Shown: piece after piece, positions 43,545 through 54,205 of the stretch | How positions within the stretch are numbered: position 1 is the first letter of the stretch | Layout of the letters: each line of letters starts with the position of its first letter | Assembly: GCA_030762895.1 (NCBI GenBank) | Contig: CM061062.1 | Span: forward strand, 132,477,104-132,541,103 | From: Sophora flavescens | Taxonomy: Eukaryota; Streptophyta; Magnoliopsida; Fabales; Fabaceae | Reading direction: 5' to 3' | Length of the DNA stretch: 64,000 bases | The notes under the pieces: model-generated | Database searches by the model: none | What the model saw: only the letters and a program-made list of their open reading frames with translations | What the model was told of the DNA's origin: nothing | Translations under genes and position numbers: made by a program

Positions 43545-44584
43545 CCTCAAGCAAAGGGCTAGGGGCAGTCCTATTGCAAGAGGGTCGGTCAATCTCATAT
43601 TTCAGCCAACAGTTATCAACCCGAGCCCAACACAAATCAGCTTATGAAAGGGAAATGATGGCACTGGTTATGGCAGTACAAAGGTGCAGGCATTACCTCC
43701 AGGGACAACATTTTGTGATCAGAACCGACCAGAAGAGTTTGTAATTTCTTACTGACTGGACAATTTTAGGGGAGGAACAATTTAAATGGACTTCTAAGTT
43801 GCTGGGATTTGACTTTGAAGTTCAGTATAAACCCGGGGTTTCAAATAAGGTTGCGGATGCCTTATCTAGGCAAATGATGTATGCATCACTCTCGGGTATC
43901 AACTTGGCTGAATGGGAGGTATAGGAGGGACATATAGCTGATAATGAGAAGCTACTATAGCTGCTGCAACAGGTTATTATCAAGCCACTTGATTTTCCGA
44001 AATTCTCAGTGAAGAACGGGGTATTGTTCCACCAAGGCAGCATAGTCCTCCTAAAGCGGTTTTCCAAGATTCCTATGATCCTTGCTGAATTTCACTCATC
44101 TCCGCAGGGGTCATTCGGGTTTCTTCCGCACATATAAGAGGATTGCTAGAGTATTTTTCTGGGAAGGAATGAAAGCGGATATCAAGCAATTTAACGCTAA
44201 ATGCAGTATGTGTCAGCAGAACAAAAGATACCATATCACCTGCAGGTCTCCTCCAACCTCTGTCGATTCCCCCCATGTTTTGGTCGGATATATCCATGGA
44301 TTTTATTGGTGGTTTACCCAGGACCCATGGCAGAGATTCGATCATGGTAGTAGTGGATTGCCTCACCAAATACACTCACTTCTTGTTATTGGGACACCTT
44401 TATACAGCTCAAGAAGTCGCATATGTGTTCATTGTGGAAGTGGTACGACTACATAGGTTTCCAAACACCATTGTGTCGGACCGAGATAGCATTCTTCTAA
44501 GCCAATTTTGGAAGGAACTCTTCAAGCAGGCAGGCACTCAGCTGAAATACAGTTCCGCTTTCCACCCCAAATCGATGGCCAAAC
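43545..44584 (+). pseudogene. Chromovirus RNase H-integrase, copy B, left part
   Basis: RNase H tail (QEGRSISYFSQQLSTRAQHK; KPGVSNKVADALSRQMMYAS), then integrase zinc-binding residues (GHSGFFRTYKRIARVFFWEG, KCSMCQQNKRYH), core FWSDISMDFIGGLPRTHGR with VVVDCLTKYTHFLLLGHL, and IVSDRDSILLSQFWKELFKQ. A few frameshifts and stops (near 43742, 43922 and 44108). It breaks inside the DGQTE motif at the hAT-like element. The 5' half (gag, protease, most of RT) is absent. Confidence 0.88.
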
Positions 44585-45246
44585 CAGGGTAGTTAATAGC
44601 ACTCGATCGCCTCGCTATAGCGTAAGGGCGGGGCGGAGCAGCCGGTGGCCGCTACTCGGACGGCGTGGTGGAGCGTTTTTCGGTAGCGACGGTCGTGACC
44701 GCTTTCGCGGTGGAAATCGTGCCGAAAAGTGGTGAAGGGGGAGCTTTTGGGTCACTCCCGTGTGACGGGTCGAATTTCCATCCACATAAGCCACGACGAG
44801 CCATTTTCGACCGAACCCAGTTGGCACCGCTGTTGGAGGTGTCACTCATGCTCTCCTACGGCGTCTGCAAGCAGATCTAGGGTTTACACTTAGTGCGGCT
44901 GCTGCAAACAGGAATTAGGTCACACTTTTTCTCTACTCTTCCTATTTTACCCTGCTCCAACACTTCAATTCTCTATTTTACCCTCACTTACACTTGGTAA
45001 ATATCAATTTTACCCTCACTTATGCTCATTAAATCTCTATTTTACCCTTGTTTTTTTTTCTATTTCTTCCTCCCACTCTCACGTTCTTTTGTGTTATCAA
45101 GTTTGTTCATCCCTCTCTTCTCCCTATGCTTCTCCCCCTCTTATCCTACTGTGTCCCCTCCTTCATCCCTTATCACTTCTCCACACTGTTCTAAAATACC
45201 GGCTATCCGGCTATGCGCTATCCTGTAATAGCGTTCTCGGGGTCAG

Positions 45247-46773
45247 TGTTGAGTCACCGGCAAGTGTACCGGGTCGTCGCAAGTAATAAAATAACACGGT
45301 AAGAATTTACCGAGGTCGAACACAAGGATTGGGCTACCAATTCAACTAATCCGCAAGAAATCCGATAGGTTGGTCAAGTAAGGAAAGTGGTTGAGATTGG
45401 AGAGAAAATAGGATCGCAATCTAGTTAACAAATCAATTAAGAATATGGTATTAAAATCAGAAATTAAAAGCATCTAAGGTCTCAAATCCACCTACCCAAT
45501 CATGCATAGTACCCAAATGATGATGATCCTCTCCCTAGGTTCAATTTTAATGTCAACCGGGACCCCCAATTTCTCCTAAATTCACTGTCGTGCTCAATAG
45601 GACGTATTCAACGATTTGAGTTAATCACTTACAGGTCTCATAACCCTAATCCTCGAATTCTATTAAATCTTGTTCCCTATACGGTTGCACCGATCTCCTA
45701 TTCACTCTCGTACAATATTCGATCGATGATCCCAATTCAAGTTCTAAAACGCGAATCGCCGATCAGCCTCAACACGTTTAACTAGTTAATCACGCAAACA
45801 TATGATCAACACAATGACATCAGAATTGGAAAACAAGAATTGAATAAAAGGAGAGAGAGATATACATCACATGAACACTATACCGCCATGGGTGGCTTCA
45901 TTGATCCCTTAGACAAGGGGATTAGTTCCTCATGTCCGTAATGACGACAAACGTACAATCCGACATAATCACCATAGTAAACTTAAGAAAATCAAAAGGG
46001 AGACGCAACTCCAGAGTAACAAGAACTCGTCCAAAACTGATCTAAAACAGTGGCTAAAACTAGGATCCGGATTCTGTTCTGAAACAACAATATATAGGGA
46101 TTCTGTTTCTTGCCCGCTCGCGGGGCGAGAATACTCTCGCGACGCGAATATTAGTTTTGGCGCGCATTCAAATTTGATTCTTGCGAGGCGAGAGCACAGT
46201 CGCGAGGCGAATCTTCAAACTCTAATCTGTCACAGCCGTGACCTTCATCACGGCTAGGCCGTGATGGTCTCTGTCTTCCAGGGTCTTCAGACTCTCGCGA
46301 GGCGAGAGGACTCTCGCGGGGCGAGACTTTAAACCTTAATCTGTCACAGCCGTGACCTTCATCACGGCTAGGCCGTGATGGTCTCTGTCTTGCAGGTCTT
46401 CATGATTCGCGAGGCGAGATTCTTCTCGCGGGGCGAGACAGAAGTGATGACTTTTGCTGCTTTGCTGATCTTCATGCTCGCGAGGCGAGCATCCACTCGC
46501 AGGGCGAGTATCTCCAGAATGGCAATTTCCACTGTTTCTTGACTTTCCTTGACTCACGGAGCTTCACTTCTAACCTGAAACAATAAAAAGACACCAAAAG
46601 CGTAATTCTATTCAAAATAGACTAAAAACTACTAAAAATGCCTAGAACGAGTAAAAGTCTACTTAGGAACAAAACAAGGCCAAATTTGGGCGAAAACGAG
46701 ATTGAACTCGAATAATTAGCACGGAAACCACAGTCCATCTAGTTATAAAACTAGATAAGCCAGTGGCTTATCA
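45247..46773 (-). repeat. Athila 3' LTR
   Basis: 1527 bp. On the minus strand it begins TGATAAGCCACTGG at 46773 and ends CTCAACA at 45247. U3 contains five paired micro-palindromes (46117-46508) and a duplicated 50-bp module starting at 46224 and 46338 with its own inverted repeat (AGCCGTGA...TCACGGCT). A TATA box CTATATATTG lies on the minus strand at about 46090-46098. Confidence 0.95.
46117..46508 (-). promoter_or_regulatory. Array of five 13-bp palindrome pairs in the Athila U3
   Basis: Each site is CTCGC-nnn-GCGAG or a 1-3-base variant. Starts: 46117/46136, 46180/46199, 46294/46313, 46406/46425 and 46477/46496, so every pair has a 19-bp period (13-bp site plus 6-bp spacer). The central triplet is usually GAG in one member and GGG in the other. 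All lie upstream of the TATA box at about 46094 in the direction of transcription. This suggests paired protein-binding sites or hairpins; function is inferred. Confidence 0.6.
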
Positions 46774-48574
46774 AAACACCCCAAACTTAAACCTTGCTTG
46801 TCCCCAAGCAAGCTAAAACTCAAAAAGGACTTAAGACTTGGCAAGCCTAAAGGATCAATCAATCTTCGCACAAATTCATGCATTCTTAACAAAACAGTTT
46901 TTCCTTCAATGAATTCCCCCTTGCATCAATGTAATCCCCACATTCATTTACTTTAAACAATTGAGAACTTCATCATTCATGCAATCATTAATCTAAGTTG
47001 AGGATCAAAGTTACACACAAAAAGGAAGATCACCAATTTCAAACAATTGCCTTCCTCACAAGGGTATGTAAAGTTTCACTCATTCTCTCAAATTCGTCAA
47101 GGCTATCAACTTTTCACTCAATTTCACATATCGAGAGCACTTCCCATGAATTTGATTTTCATCTCAAAAATGGTTCCCACGAAAACATGCATGCAACATC
47201 AGAAGGTCTTTATAAAGGTTGTAATGGGGCCTGGCTGAGGGTAGGATTTTCAAGGATACTAGGCTTAAGTCCCTAGGAACTAAGAGAGCATGAGCATTTG
47301 ACACATCTTCCACTCAAATTCCTTTTTCCATTTTTCTTTTTGCCTCGGGTGACTACAGCCTTTTCCTTGCTAATCTCTTTGTTTTGCCCCTTTTCCTTTG
47401 GCAATTTATTTTGAATTTTTTATTTTTTTTTACCTTGGGTTTCAACCTTTATTTTTCTTTTTCTCACCCCAATATGACACATCACCTTGTAGCCACCCCA
47501 AACTTAGTTTCTCACGATCCTTCTCTTGCTAAGCTTCCATGCTCTCCTAATCCTAAGATTTGGTTAACATGGTTTTTCAGATTTTTGGCTTATAATATAG
47601 GGTCATCAAGAAACAATAGGCTAATTAGGCTCAATGTGGCTAACTAGGGAACATGCATTAAGGATGGTTCTTTTTAGGCCAAGTAGCTATTTCAAAGAAA
47701 ATTGCCTAAATCATTTGATGCAACACATAAACATGCAAACCATGAAGAGATTCAAGCAAATCCGGGAAAGTGCAACTTAAAAATGATTCACACAATCAAA
47801 AACAAAGTTGGAGGCTCAAATCCTCACCTGGACATTTTGCAAATTGTTTGACCGAGATACAATTCCTAGTGTGTGCACCCCCTCACCCCAAACTTATCAT
47901 AAATCAAGTAATCACAATAAAGTTTCTCAAAGTTCAATTTTCAATTTTTTTCACATGGGGATCAACTTTTCTAATTTCAGAACCTAGGGGAAATCATCAA
48001 TGGTCAAAATAATTCATGCAATCAATCTATGCTCAATTTAATTAAAATCCAACAAGCTTGCCGACACATATTCATACACAACACTCTTGATCTTCTCAAA
48101 TTATTCAAGAGTGACAAACAAAAACAAAAGCAAAAACAAAAACAAAAGTGAGGAGAGGAGAGGGTGCTCCCTGATCAAGTTTCTATGGTTGCCTCCTCAT
48201 CCAATTGGTCTCACGGGCTCCCTTTTGTTGCATAGCATCCTGGAAGAACTCCTGAAAATTAAAACCTTAAGTGCAGATTCGCTAGGCGAGAGACCACTCG
48301 CGAGGCGAATCTGGAATTCCAACAGATGATGATGCCCAGAATAGCGAGGCGAAAGTATACCTCGCGACGCGAGACAGAAACGTGAGCAAGCCTCTGAGAT
48401 TCAGGGCTTCTGTCTCGCACGGCCACTGTGGATTCGCGTGGCGAATCAAGCTTTTTTTTTATATATATATAAATGAAAATGACAGAAACTAAAAATAAAG
48501 GATACCTATCTTGGGTTGCCTCCCAAGTAGCGCTCGTTTAACGTCCCGAGCCTGACTCAAGTCACCCCAGAGGG
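46774..48574 (-). other. Athila 3' untranslated region without env-like ORF
   Basis: Between the pol stop (48575) and the polypurine tract (complement AAGTTTGGGGTGTTTTG, 46774-46790). No minus-strand frame of useful length. It is AT-rich apart from 48278-48445, which repeats the palindrome-pair design of the LTR. Many Athila relatives carry an env-like ORF here, so this copy or lineage has lost it. Confidence 0.75.
48278..48445 (-). promoter_or_regulatory. Three further 13-bp palindrome pairs downstream of Athila pol
   Basis: Sites at 48278/48297 (TTCGCTAGGCGAG, CTCGCGAGGCGAA), 48341/48361 (ATAGCGAGGCGAA, CTCGCGACGCGAG) and 48414/48433 (CTCGCACGGCCAC, TTCGCGTGGCGAA). Spacing within pairs is 19, 20 and 19 bp, as in the LTR arrays. 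They are more degenerate than the LTR set. Role unknown. Confidence 0.55.
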
Positions 48575-51500
48575 TTAATCCAGAAGAAACACTTGCTTGC
48601 CAATTGGGACCGATTTCCCATGATAATGCTTTAGCCTTTGCCCGTTCACCTTGAAGTTGCCGGAGGCCCCTTCTAATTCCACTGCTCCGTGTGGGAAGAC
48701 TTGTAGGATCTTGAATGGTCCTGACCACCTCGATTTCAGCTTTCCAAGAAAGAGCCTCAACCTTGAATTATAAAGGAGTACCATTTGTCCGGGCTCAAAC
48801 CTTCTAGGCAAGATGTGCTTGTCATGCCATGCCTTAGTCCGCTCCTTGTGGATTCTTGCATTTTCATAAGCTTGCATGCGGATCTCGGACAGCTCATTCA
48901 GATCCAAAAGCCTCTTCTCACCGGTTTTCGTCAAGTCAAAGTTGAGTTCTCGAATTGCCCAATAAGACTTTTCTTCCAACTCCACCGGTAGGTGGCATGC
49001 CTTTCCAAACACCAAGTTGTAGGGAGACCTTCCAATTGGAGTCTTGAAAGCGGTCCTATAAGCCCATAAAGCATCATCCAACTTTTTTGACCAATCCTTC
49101 CGTGAGGAGTTGACGATTTTTTCAAGGATACGCTTCAACTCACGGTTGGATACCTCCGCTTGCCCATTTGTTTGGGGATGATAAGGAGTAGCGACTCTAT
49201 GCTTGACCCCATACTTCTCAAGAAGCTTGTGCAATTGATTTTTGCAAAAGTGGGATCCCCCATCACTAATCAACACTCTAGGGACCCCAAACCTCGAGAA
49301 AATATTGCGCCTTAGGAATTCCATGACTACTCGCGCATCATCCGTAGTTGTCGGGATTGCCTCTACCCACTTCGACACATAGTCCACAACCACCAGAATG
49401 TATTGGTAAGAGAAAGAGGGTGGGAATGGTCCCATGAAATCTATCCCCCACACATCAAAGAGCTCTACTTCAAGCATGCAATTCAAGGGAAGTTCATGCC
49501 GCTTAGAGATATTTCCAACTCTTTGGCACCGATCACAGTTCTCAACAAAGGTATGGGCATCATTGAAAAGCGTTGGCCAATAAAAACCGCTTTGGAGAAT
49601 TTTTTCTGCGGTCTTCTTTCCCCCATAGTGCCCACCATAATCCGAGCTATGACAATGCCACAACACGTTTTCGATCTGGTCATAGGGAATGCACCTCCTT
49701 AGGATCCCGTCCGAGCATTGCTTGAAAAGATATGGGTCCTCCCACACATAGTACTTTGCATCCGAGAAGAACTTCTTCCTTTGTTGACTAGTCCAACCTT
49801 GCGGAACCACATTTGAAGATTTGAAGTTGGCCATGTCCGCGAACCAAGGAGGGGAATTTTCAATAAGTGCCAACAGCTTTTCATCAGGAAATTCTTCCTT
49901 GATGTCTAACAACTCCTCCTTGGTGTCGGGATTGACCAGCCTAGATAAGTGGTCCGCCACACCATTCTCAGATCCCTTCCTGTCCTTAATCTCGAGATCA
50001 AATTCCTGCAAAAGAAGAATCCACCGAATTAATCTAGGTCTGGCCTCTTGTTTTGTCATCAAGTGTTTTATGGCCGCATGATCAGTGAAAACAACAATCT
50101 TAGACCCCACAACGTAGGATCTAAACTTATCCAAAGCAAAAACCATAGCAAGTAGTTCTTTTTCAGTGGTGGAATAATTAGCTTGTGCCTCATTTAAAAC
50201 TTTACTTGCATAGTAAATGACATGAGCTAATTTTTCCACCCTTTGTCCCAAAACAGCCCCCACCGCATAATCACTGGCATCACACATGATTTCAAAAGGC
50301 AAATTCCAATTAGGTGCAGTGATTATGGGTGCGGTGACAAGCATATTTTTCAAAACAGTGAAGGCATTTAAACAAGAAGCATTGAAATCAAAGGATACAT
50401 CCTTCACAAGAAGGTCGCAAAGCGGCCTTGCGATTTTGGAGAAGTCCTTGATGAATCTCCGGTAGAACCCGGCATGCCCCAAAAAACTCCTCACCCCCTT
50501 TACATTGGTTGGTGGGGGAAGCTTCTCAATAAACTCAATCTTCGCCTTATCGACCTCAATCCCCCTTTGGGAGATTTTGTGCCCCAAGACTATACCTTCC
50601 TTGACCATGAAGTGGCATTTCTCCCAATTGAGCACAAGGTTAGTCTCTTGGCACCTTTTAAGCACCAAAGTCAAGTTCTTCAAGCAGTTGTCATATGAGG
50701 TCCCAAAGACCGAGAAGTCATCCATGAACACCTCAATGCATTTCTCCACCATGTCCGAGAAAATAGAAAGCATGCACCTTTGGAAAGTAGCAGGGGCGTT
50801 GCACAATCCAAAGGGCATCCTCCTATAGGCAAAGACTCCATAGGGACAAGTGAAGGCCGTCTTCTCTTGGTCTTGAGGATCCACTACAATCTGATTATAC
50901 CCGGAGTAACCATCCAAGAAGCAATAGTACTCATATCCGGCTAACCTTTCAAGCATCTGGTCAATGAAGGGGAGAGGGAAGTGATCCTTCCTTGTTGCCT
51001 CATTTAGTCTTCTGTAATCGATACAAACTCTCCACCCCGTGATAGTCCTTGTTGGGATCAATTCATTGCTTTCATTGACCACCACGGTTGTGCCACCCTT
51101 CTTTGGGACCACATGAATTGGACTAACCCAATTGCTATCTGAGATTGGGTAGATTATTCCGGCATCTAAAAGTTTAATCACTTCCTTACGCACGGCTTCT
51201 TTCATGATGGGATTTAGCCGTCTTTGTGGTTGAACCACCGGCTTATAACCATCCTCCATCAAGATTTTATGCATGCATAGGGAAGGGCTTATACCTTTCA
51301 GGTCCGAAATCTTCCACCTAATGGTGGATTTGTGTTCCCTAAGAACTCTCAACAGCTTCTCTTCTTCATCCTTTTTTAAGGCATTGCTAATGATTACCAG
51401 ATGTTGTCCCTTCTCCCCCAAGAATGCATACCTTAAGTGGGTTGGGAGTTGCTTCATCTCCGGAGCTTTGTTCTTTTCTTCCCTGCCTTCATTGTTGAGC

Positions 51501-53060
51501 TTTTCCTTTGCACCTTCATCCCTTGGGAGACTCGGTAAGGCTTCCATGTGTTTCAAGCACTCAAGATAATCCTCATCTTCCAAGGGGTCTTCTTCCTCAC
51601 TATCATCATCATGGGATTTTACCAACACTTGTGCAAGTGATGAACCATGGGCTTCTCTAGTGGTCTTTTCCTTGACAATTAAATCCACCATATCCACTTG
51701 ATAGACCTCTGACCTCTCAGCTGGGTGCTTCATTGCCTTGAAGACATTGAAGACTACATTCTCATCTTGCACACGGAGGGCGAGCTTCCCTTGTTGCACA
51801 TCAATCAAAGCACGCCCTGTGGCCAAGAAGGGCCTTCCCAATATGAGCGGAATCTCGGCGTCTTCATCCATATCAAGCACCACAAAATCTGCCGGAAATA
51901 TGAATTTATCCACCTTCACTAGCAAGTCTTCGACCACCCCATAAGGATATTTTATAGAGCGATCGGCTAGCTGGAGCGACATCCGTGTATCCTTGGCTTC
52001 CTTGATCCCCAACTTCTTCATCATAGAGAGGGGCATCAAGTTGATGCTTGCCCCTAGATCACACAACGCCTTCCCTATATTCATCTCCCCAATAGTGCAA
52101 GGTATCGAAAAAGAACCGGGATCCTTCAACTTTGGAGGGAGTTTTCTTTGAAGGATGGCACTGCACTCCTCGGTCAAAGCAACCGTTTCCTCATCCACTA
52201 TTTTCCGCTTCTTGGAGAGAAATTCCTTCATAAATCGGGCATAAGACGGCATTTGTTCCTGGGCTTCCGCAAATGGAATGTTGATCTGAAGTTTGCGGAA
52301 GACATCAAGGAATTTACTGAACTGCTTCTCCTGTTGAGGCTTTTTCAATCTTTCTGGATACGGTACCCTCATGTAGGGCGGGAGGTCTTGGGGTTCAACC
52401 CATTTCTTCCTTCGGAACTCTTCATCCACAAGTTTCAGCCTTCCCCCTTGCTCCGGTGCCTTGTCACTTGCCAACTCCTCTTTCTTAGGTTGTTCTTCCT
52501 CAACATGTGGTGGTTTCGAAACCTCAACTTCCTGAGAACTAGTTGCACCCCTATTAGATTCCAACACTCTACCGCTTCTAGTTGTTACGGCATTGCATTG
52601 GTTCTTAGGGTTGTTCTCGGTATCACCTGGGAGAGTGCCTGGGAGACGCTCATTTAGTTGCTTCGCGAGCTGAGCTATCTGCGTCTCAAGATTCTGAATT
52701 GCCGACCCTGTATGAGTTGCCAACTTGTCAATGGCAGTGCTTGTGTTGATTGACAATTTCTCCACTGTTGCACTCATCTTCTCAAAAGTCAGCTCCCACG
52801 GTTGTCTTCCACTATCTGTTATTTGCAATTGATTAGTCCCTGGAAGAGCCTGCTGAGTATTGCGCTGCTGGATCCCAACGTTTGGCCTCAGACCCTGTTG
52901 AGGTTGTTGTTGCCCGGCTAGACCACCACTAGCATTACTCCAAGTGAAACCCGGATGGTCTCTCCTCATATACCCCCTATTCTGATTCTGACTGTAGTCA
53001 TTCTGTCTGTTCCTCTGATAGTTGTTCTGGGGCAGTGTCATAGAAGTTGTGGCATGAGTC
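48575..53060 (-). CDS. Athila pol: protease, reverse transcriptase, RNase H, integrase
   Basis: One open frame with no internal stop (48575-53146; real reading from about 53040 after a frame change from gag). Residue positions in that frame: protease ALCDLGASINLMPLSMM near 360 (DLGAS is the Athila form), RT VCIDYRRLNEATRKDHFPLP near 707, LPFGLCNAPATFQ-type PFGLCNAPATFQR near 780, catalytic FMDDFSVFG near 807, RNase H MCDASDYAVGAVLG near 954, STTEKELLAMVFAL, integrase H/C knuckle (HCHSSDYGGHYGG; CDRCQR), then WGIDFMGPFPPSFSY, LISDGGSHFCKNQL, HPQTNGQAEVSNRELKRIL and a basic tail ending VFLLD. Translation would depend on gag readthrough and frameshift, so activity in this copy is doubtful. Confidence 0.95.
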
Positions 53061-53207
53061 CACATGTTCCTGAGAGAAGTTGAGCGGACAACTATGAGTG
53101 TCATGATCTCCATTACAATTGTCATAACCCGGAGGCATCCCCTCATGTATTACATTAACCCTTTTGTTTCCAGACAAAGCCTCATTCTGCATCTTCAACA
53201 ATTTGTT

Positions 53208-54065
53208 TTACTCAAGAATGGCTTCCATTGTCGCTGAACTGATTCCACTTGAGGTTTCCCTACCGCGGTTGTAATCATTATATGACATCTTTTCCAATAA
53301 TGCCCATCCATCCTCAGCTGATAAATAGGAAAAAGAACTGGCAGCTGCGGCATCACAATTCATCTGGTATCGTCCCCTTAACCCGTTGAAGAAATGCTGA
53401 ACTTTGGAGACCGGGTCAAAGAAAGCCGAAGGGCATCTTCTCAAGAGCCCGTTGTACCTCTCCCAGGCCTCATTATAGGTTTCATCTTCTGTCTGCCTGA
53501 AGGATGTGACGGCAATTCTTGCTTGTGCCGCTCTCTGAGGAGGAAAATATTTGGTGAGGAACTTTTGTGCCATTTGCTCCCAAGTTCTGATACTATTCCT
53601 ATCCAAGCTGTCAACCCAATCGCGAGCGACATCCCTAAGAGAGAGAGGGAAAAGCCACAAGCGAAACTCATCTTGTGAGACTCCTCTTGTCTTCTGCAAG
53701 TCACAAGCTTCAAGGAAACGAGTGATGTGTCTATGAGGGTCCTGTTTGCCACTCCCATCAAACTGATTCTCACGGATCTGGAATGTGACACATCCTTCAA
53801 CTCTGAAGGAGTCTGTATTCAGGTTGCCTCTCACAATAGAAGAATCACAATCACCCAAGCTGGGTAGATCGTACTCGAAGAGAGGCTTGTAACGAGGAGG
53901 AGGAGGAGGGTTTTCTTCAGCCATGCCCTCTATTTTAATTCCTTCAAGTCTCTTCCGTTCCCTGGCTTCTTTCCTTAATCTCGTCTCGGTCCTGGTGATC
54001 TCTGAATCAAATAGCAGGTCCTCTTGTGAAAGGGTACCTCGCATACAAAAACACGGCAAGACCAA
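53208..54065 (-). CDS. Athila gag
   Basis: 285 codons from about 54065 (an internal ATG, MAEENPPPPPRYKPLFEYD, is the likely start of the conserved part). The capsid region reads FQIRENQFDGSGKQDPHRHI, FRLWLFPLSLRDVARDWVDS, FLTKYFPPQRAAQARI and YNGLLRRCPSAFFDPVSKVQ, ending ATMEAILE at a TAA (53210-53208). After the stop the same frame continues (MQNEALSGNKRVNVIHEGMP) into a knuckle-like region where the first Cys is Tyr (GYDNCNGDHDTHSCP), and a frame change near 53040 leads to pol. Related elements have gag and pol continuous, so the stop is probably a lesion. Confidence 0.9.
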   Translation of the reverse strand: MVLPCFCMRGTLSQEDLLFDSEITRTETRLRKEARERKRLEGIKIEGMAEENPPPPPRYKPLFEYDLPSLGDCDSSIVRGNLNTDSFRVEGCVTFQIRENQFDGSGKQDPHRHITRFLEACDLQKTRGVSQDEFRLWLFPLSLRDVARDWVDSLDRNSIRTWEQMAQKFLTKYFPPQRAAQARIAVTSFRQTEDETYNEAWERYNGLLRRCPSAFFDPVSKVQHFFNGLRGRYQMNCDAAAASSFSYLSAEDGWALLEKMSYNDYNRGRETSSGISSATMEAILE

Positions 54066-54182
54066 GTGGAATCAAAGAAGTAGAGAGAAATAATAGCAAT
54101 TAAATAAAAGAAAATAAAAATGAAAGGCAGCTTAAACAGACAACCGAATTTCCTAAAAATTAGGAAAATTGGTTGTGCCAAT

Positions 54183-54202
54183 CCCCAGCAACGGCGCCAA
54201 AA
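54183..54202 (-). other. Athila primer-binding site (Asp-tRNA)
   Basis: On the minus strand TTGGCGCCGTTGCTGGGGAT lies a few bases inside the 5' LTR. It is complementary to the 3' end of plant tRNA-Asp with one mismatch, the usual Athila/Tat primer. Confidence 0.9.
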
Positions 54203-54205
54203 ACT

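Noticed and set aside
46117..46508. CRISPR-like array
   Set aside because: The 13-bp units are palindromes with 6-bp spacers in a plant LTR. There are no 25-40-bp repeats and spacers and no cas genes, and the host is eukaryotic.
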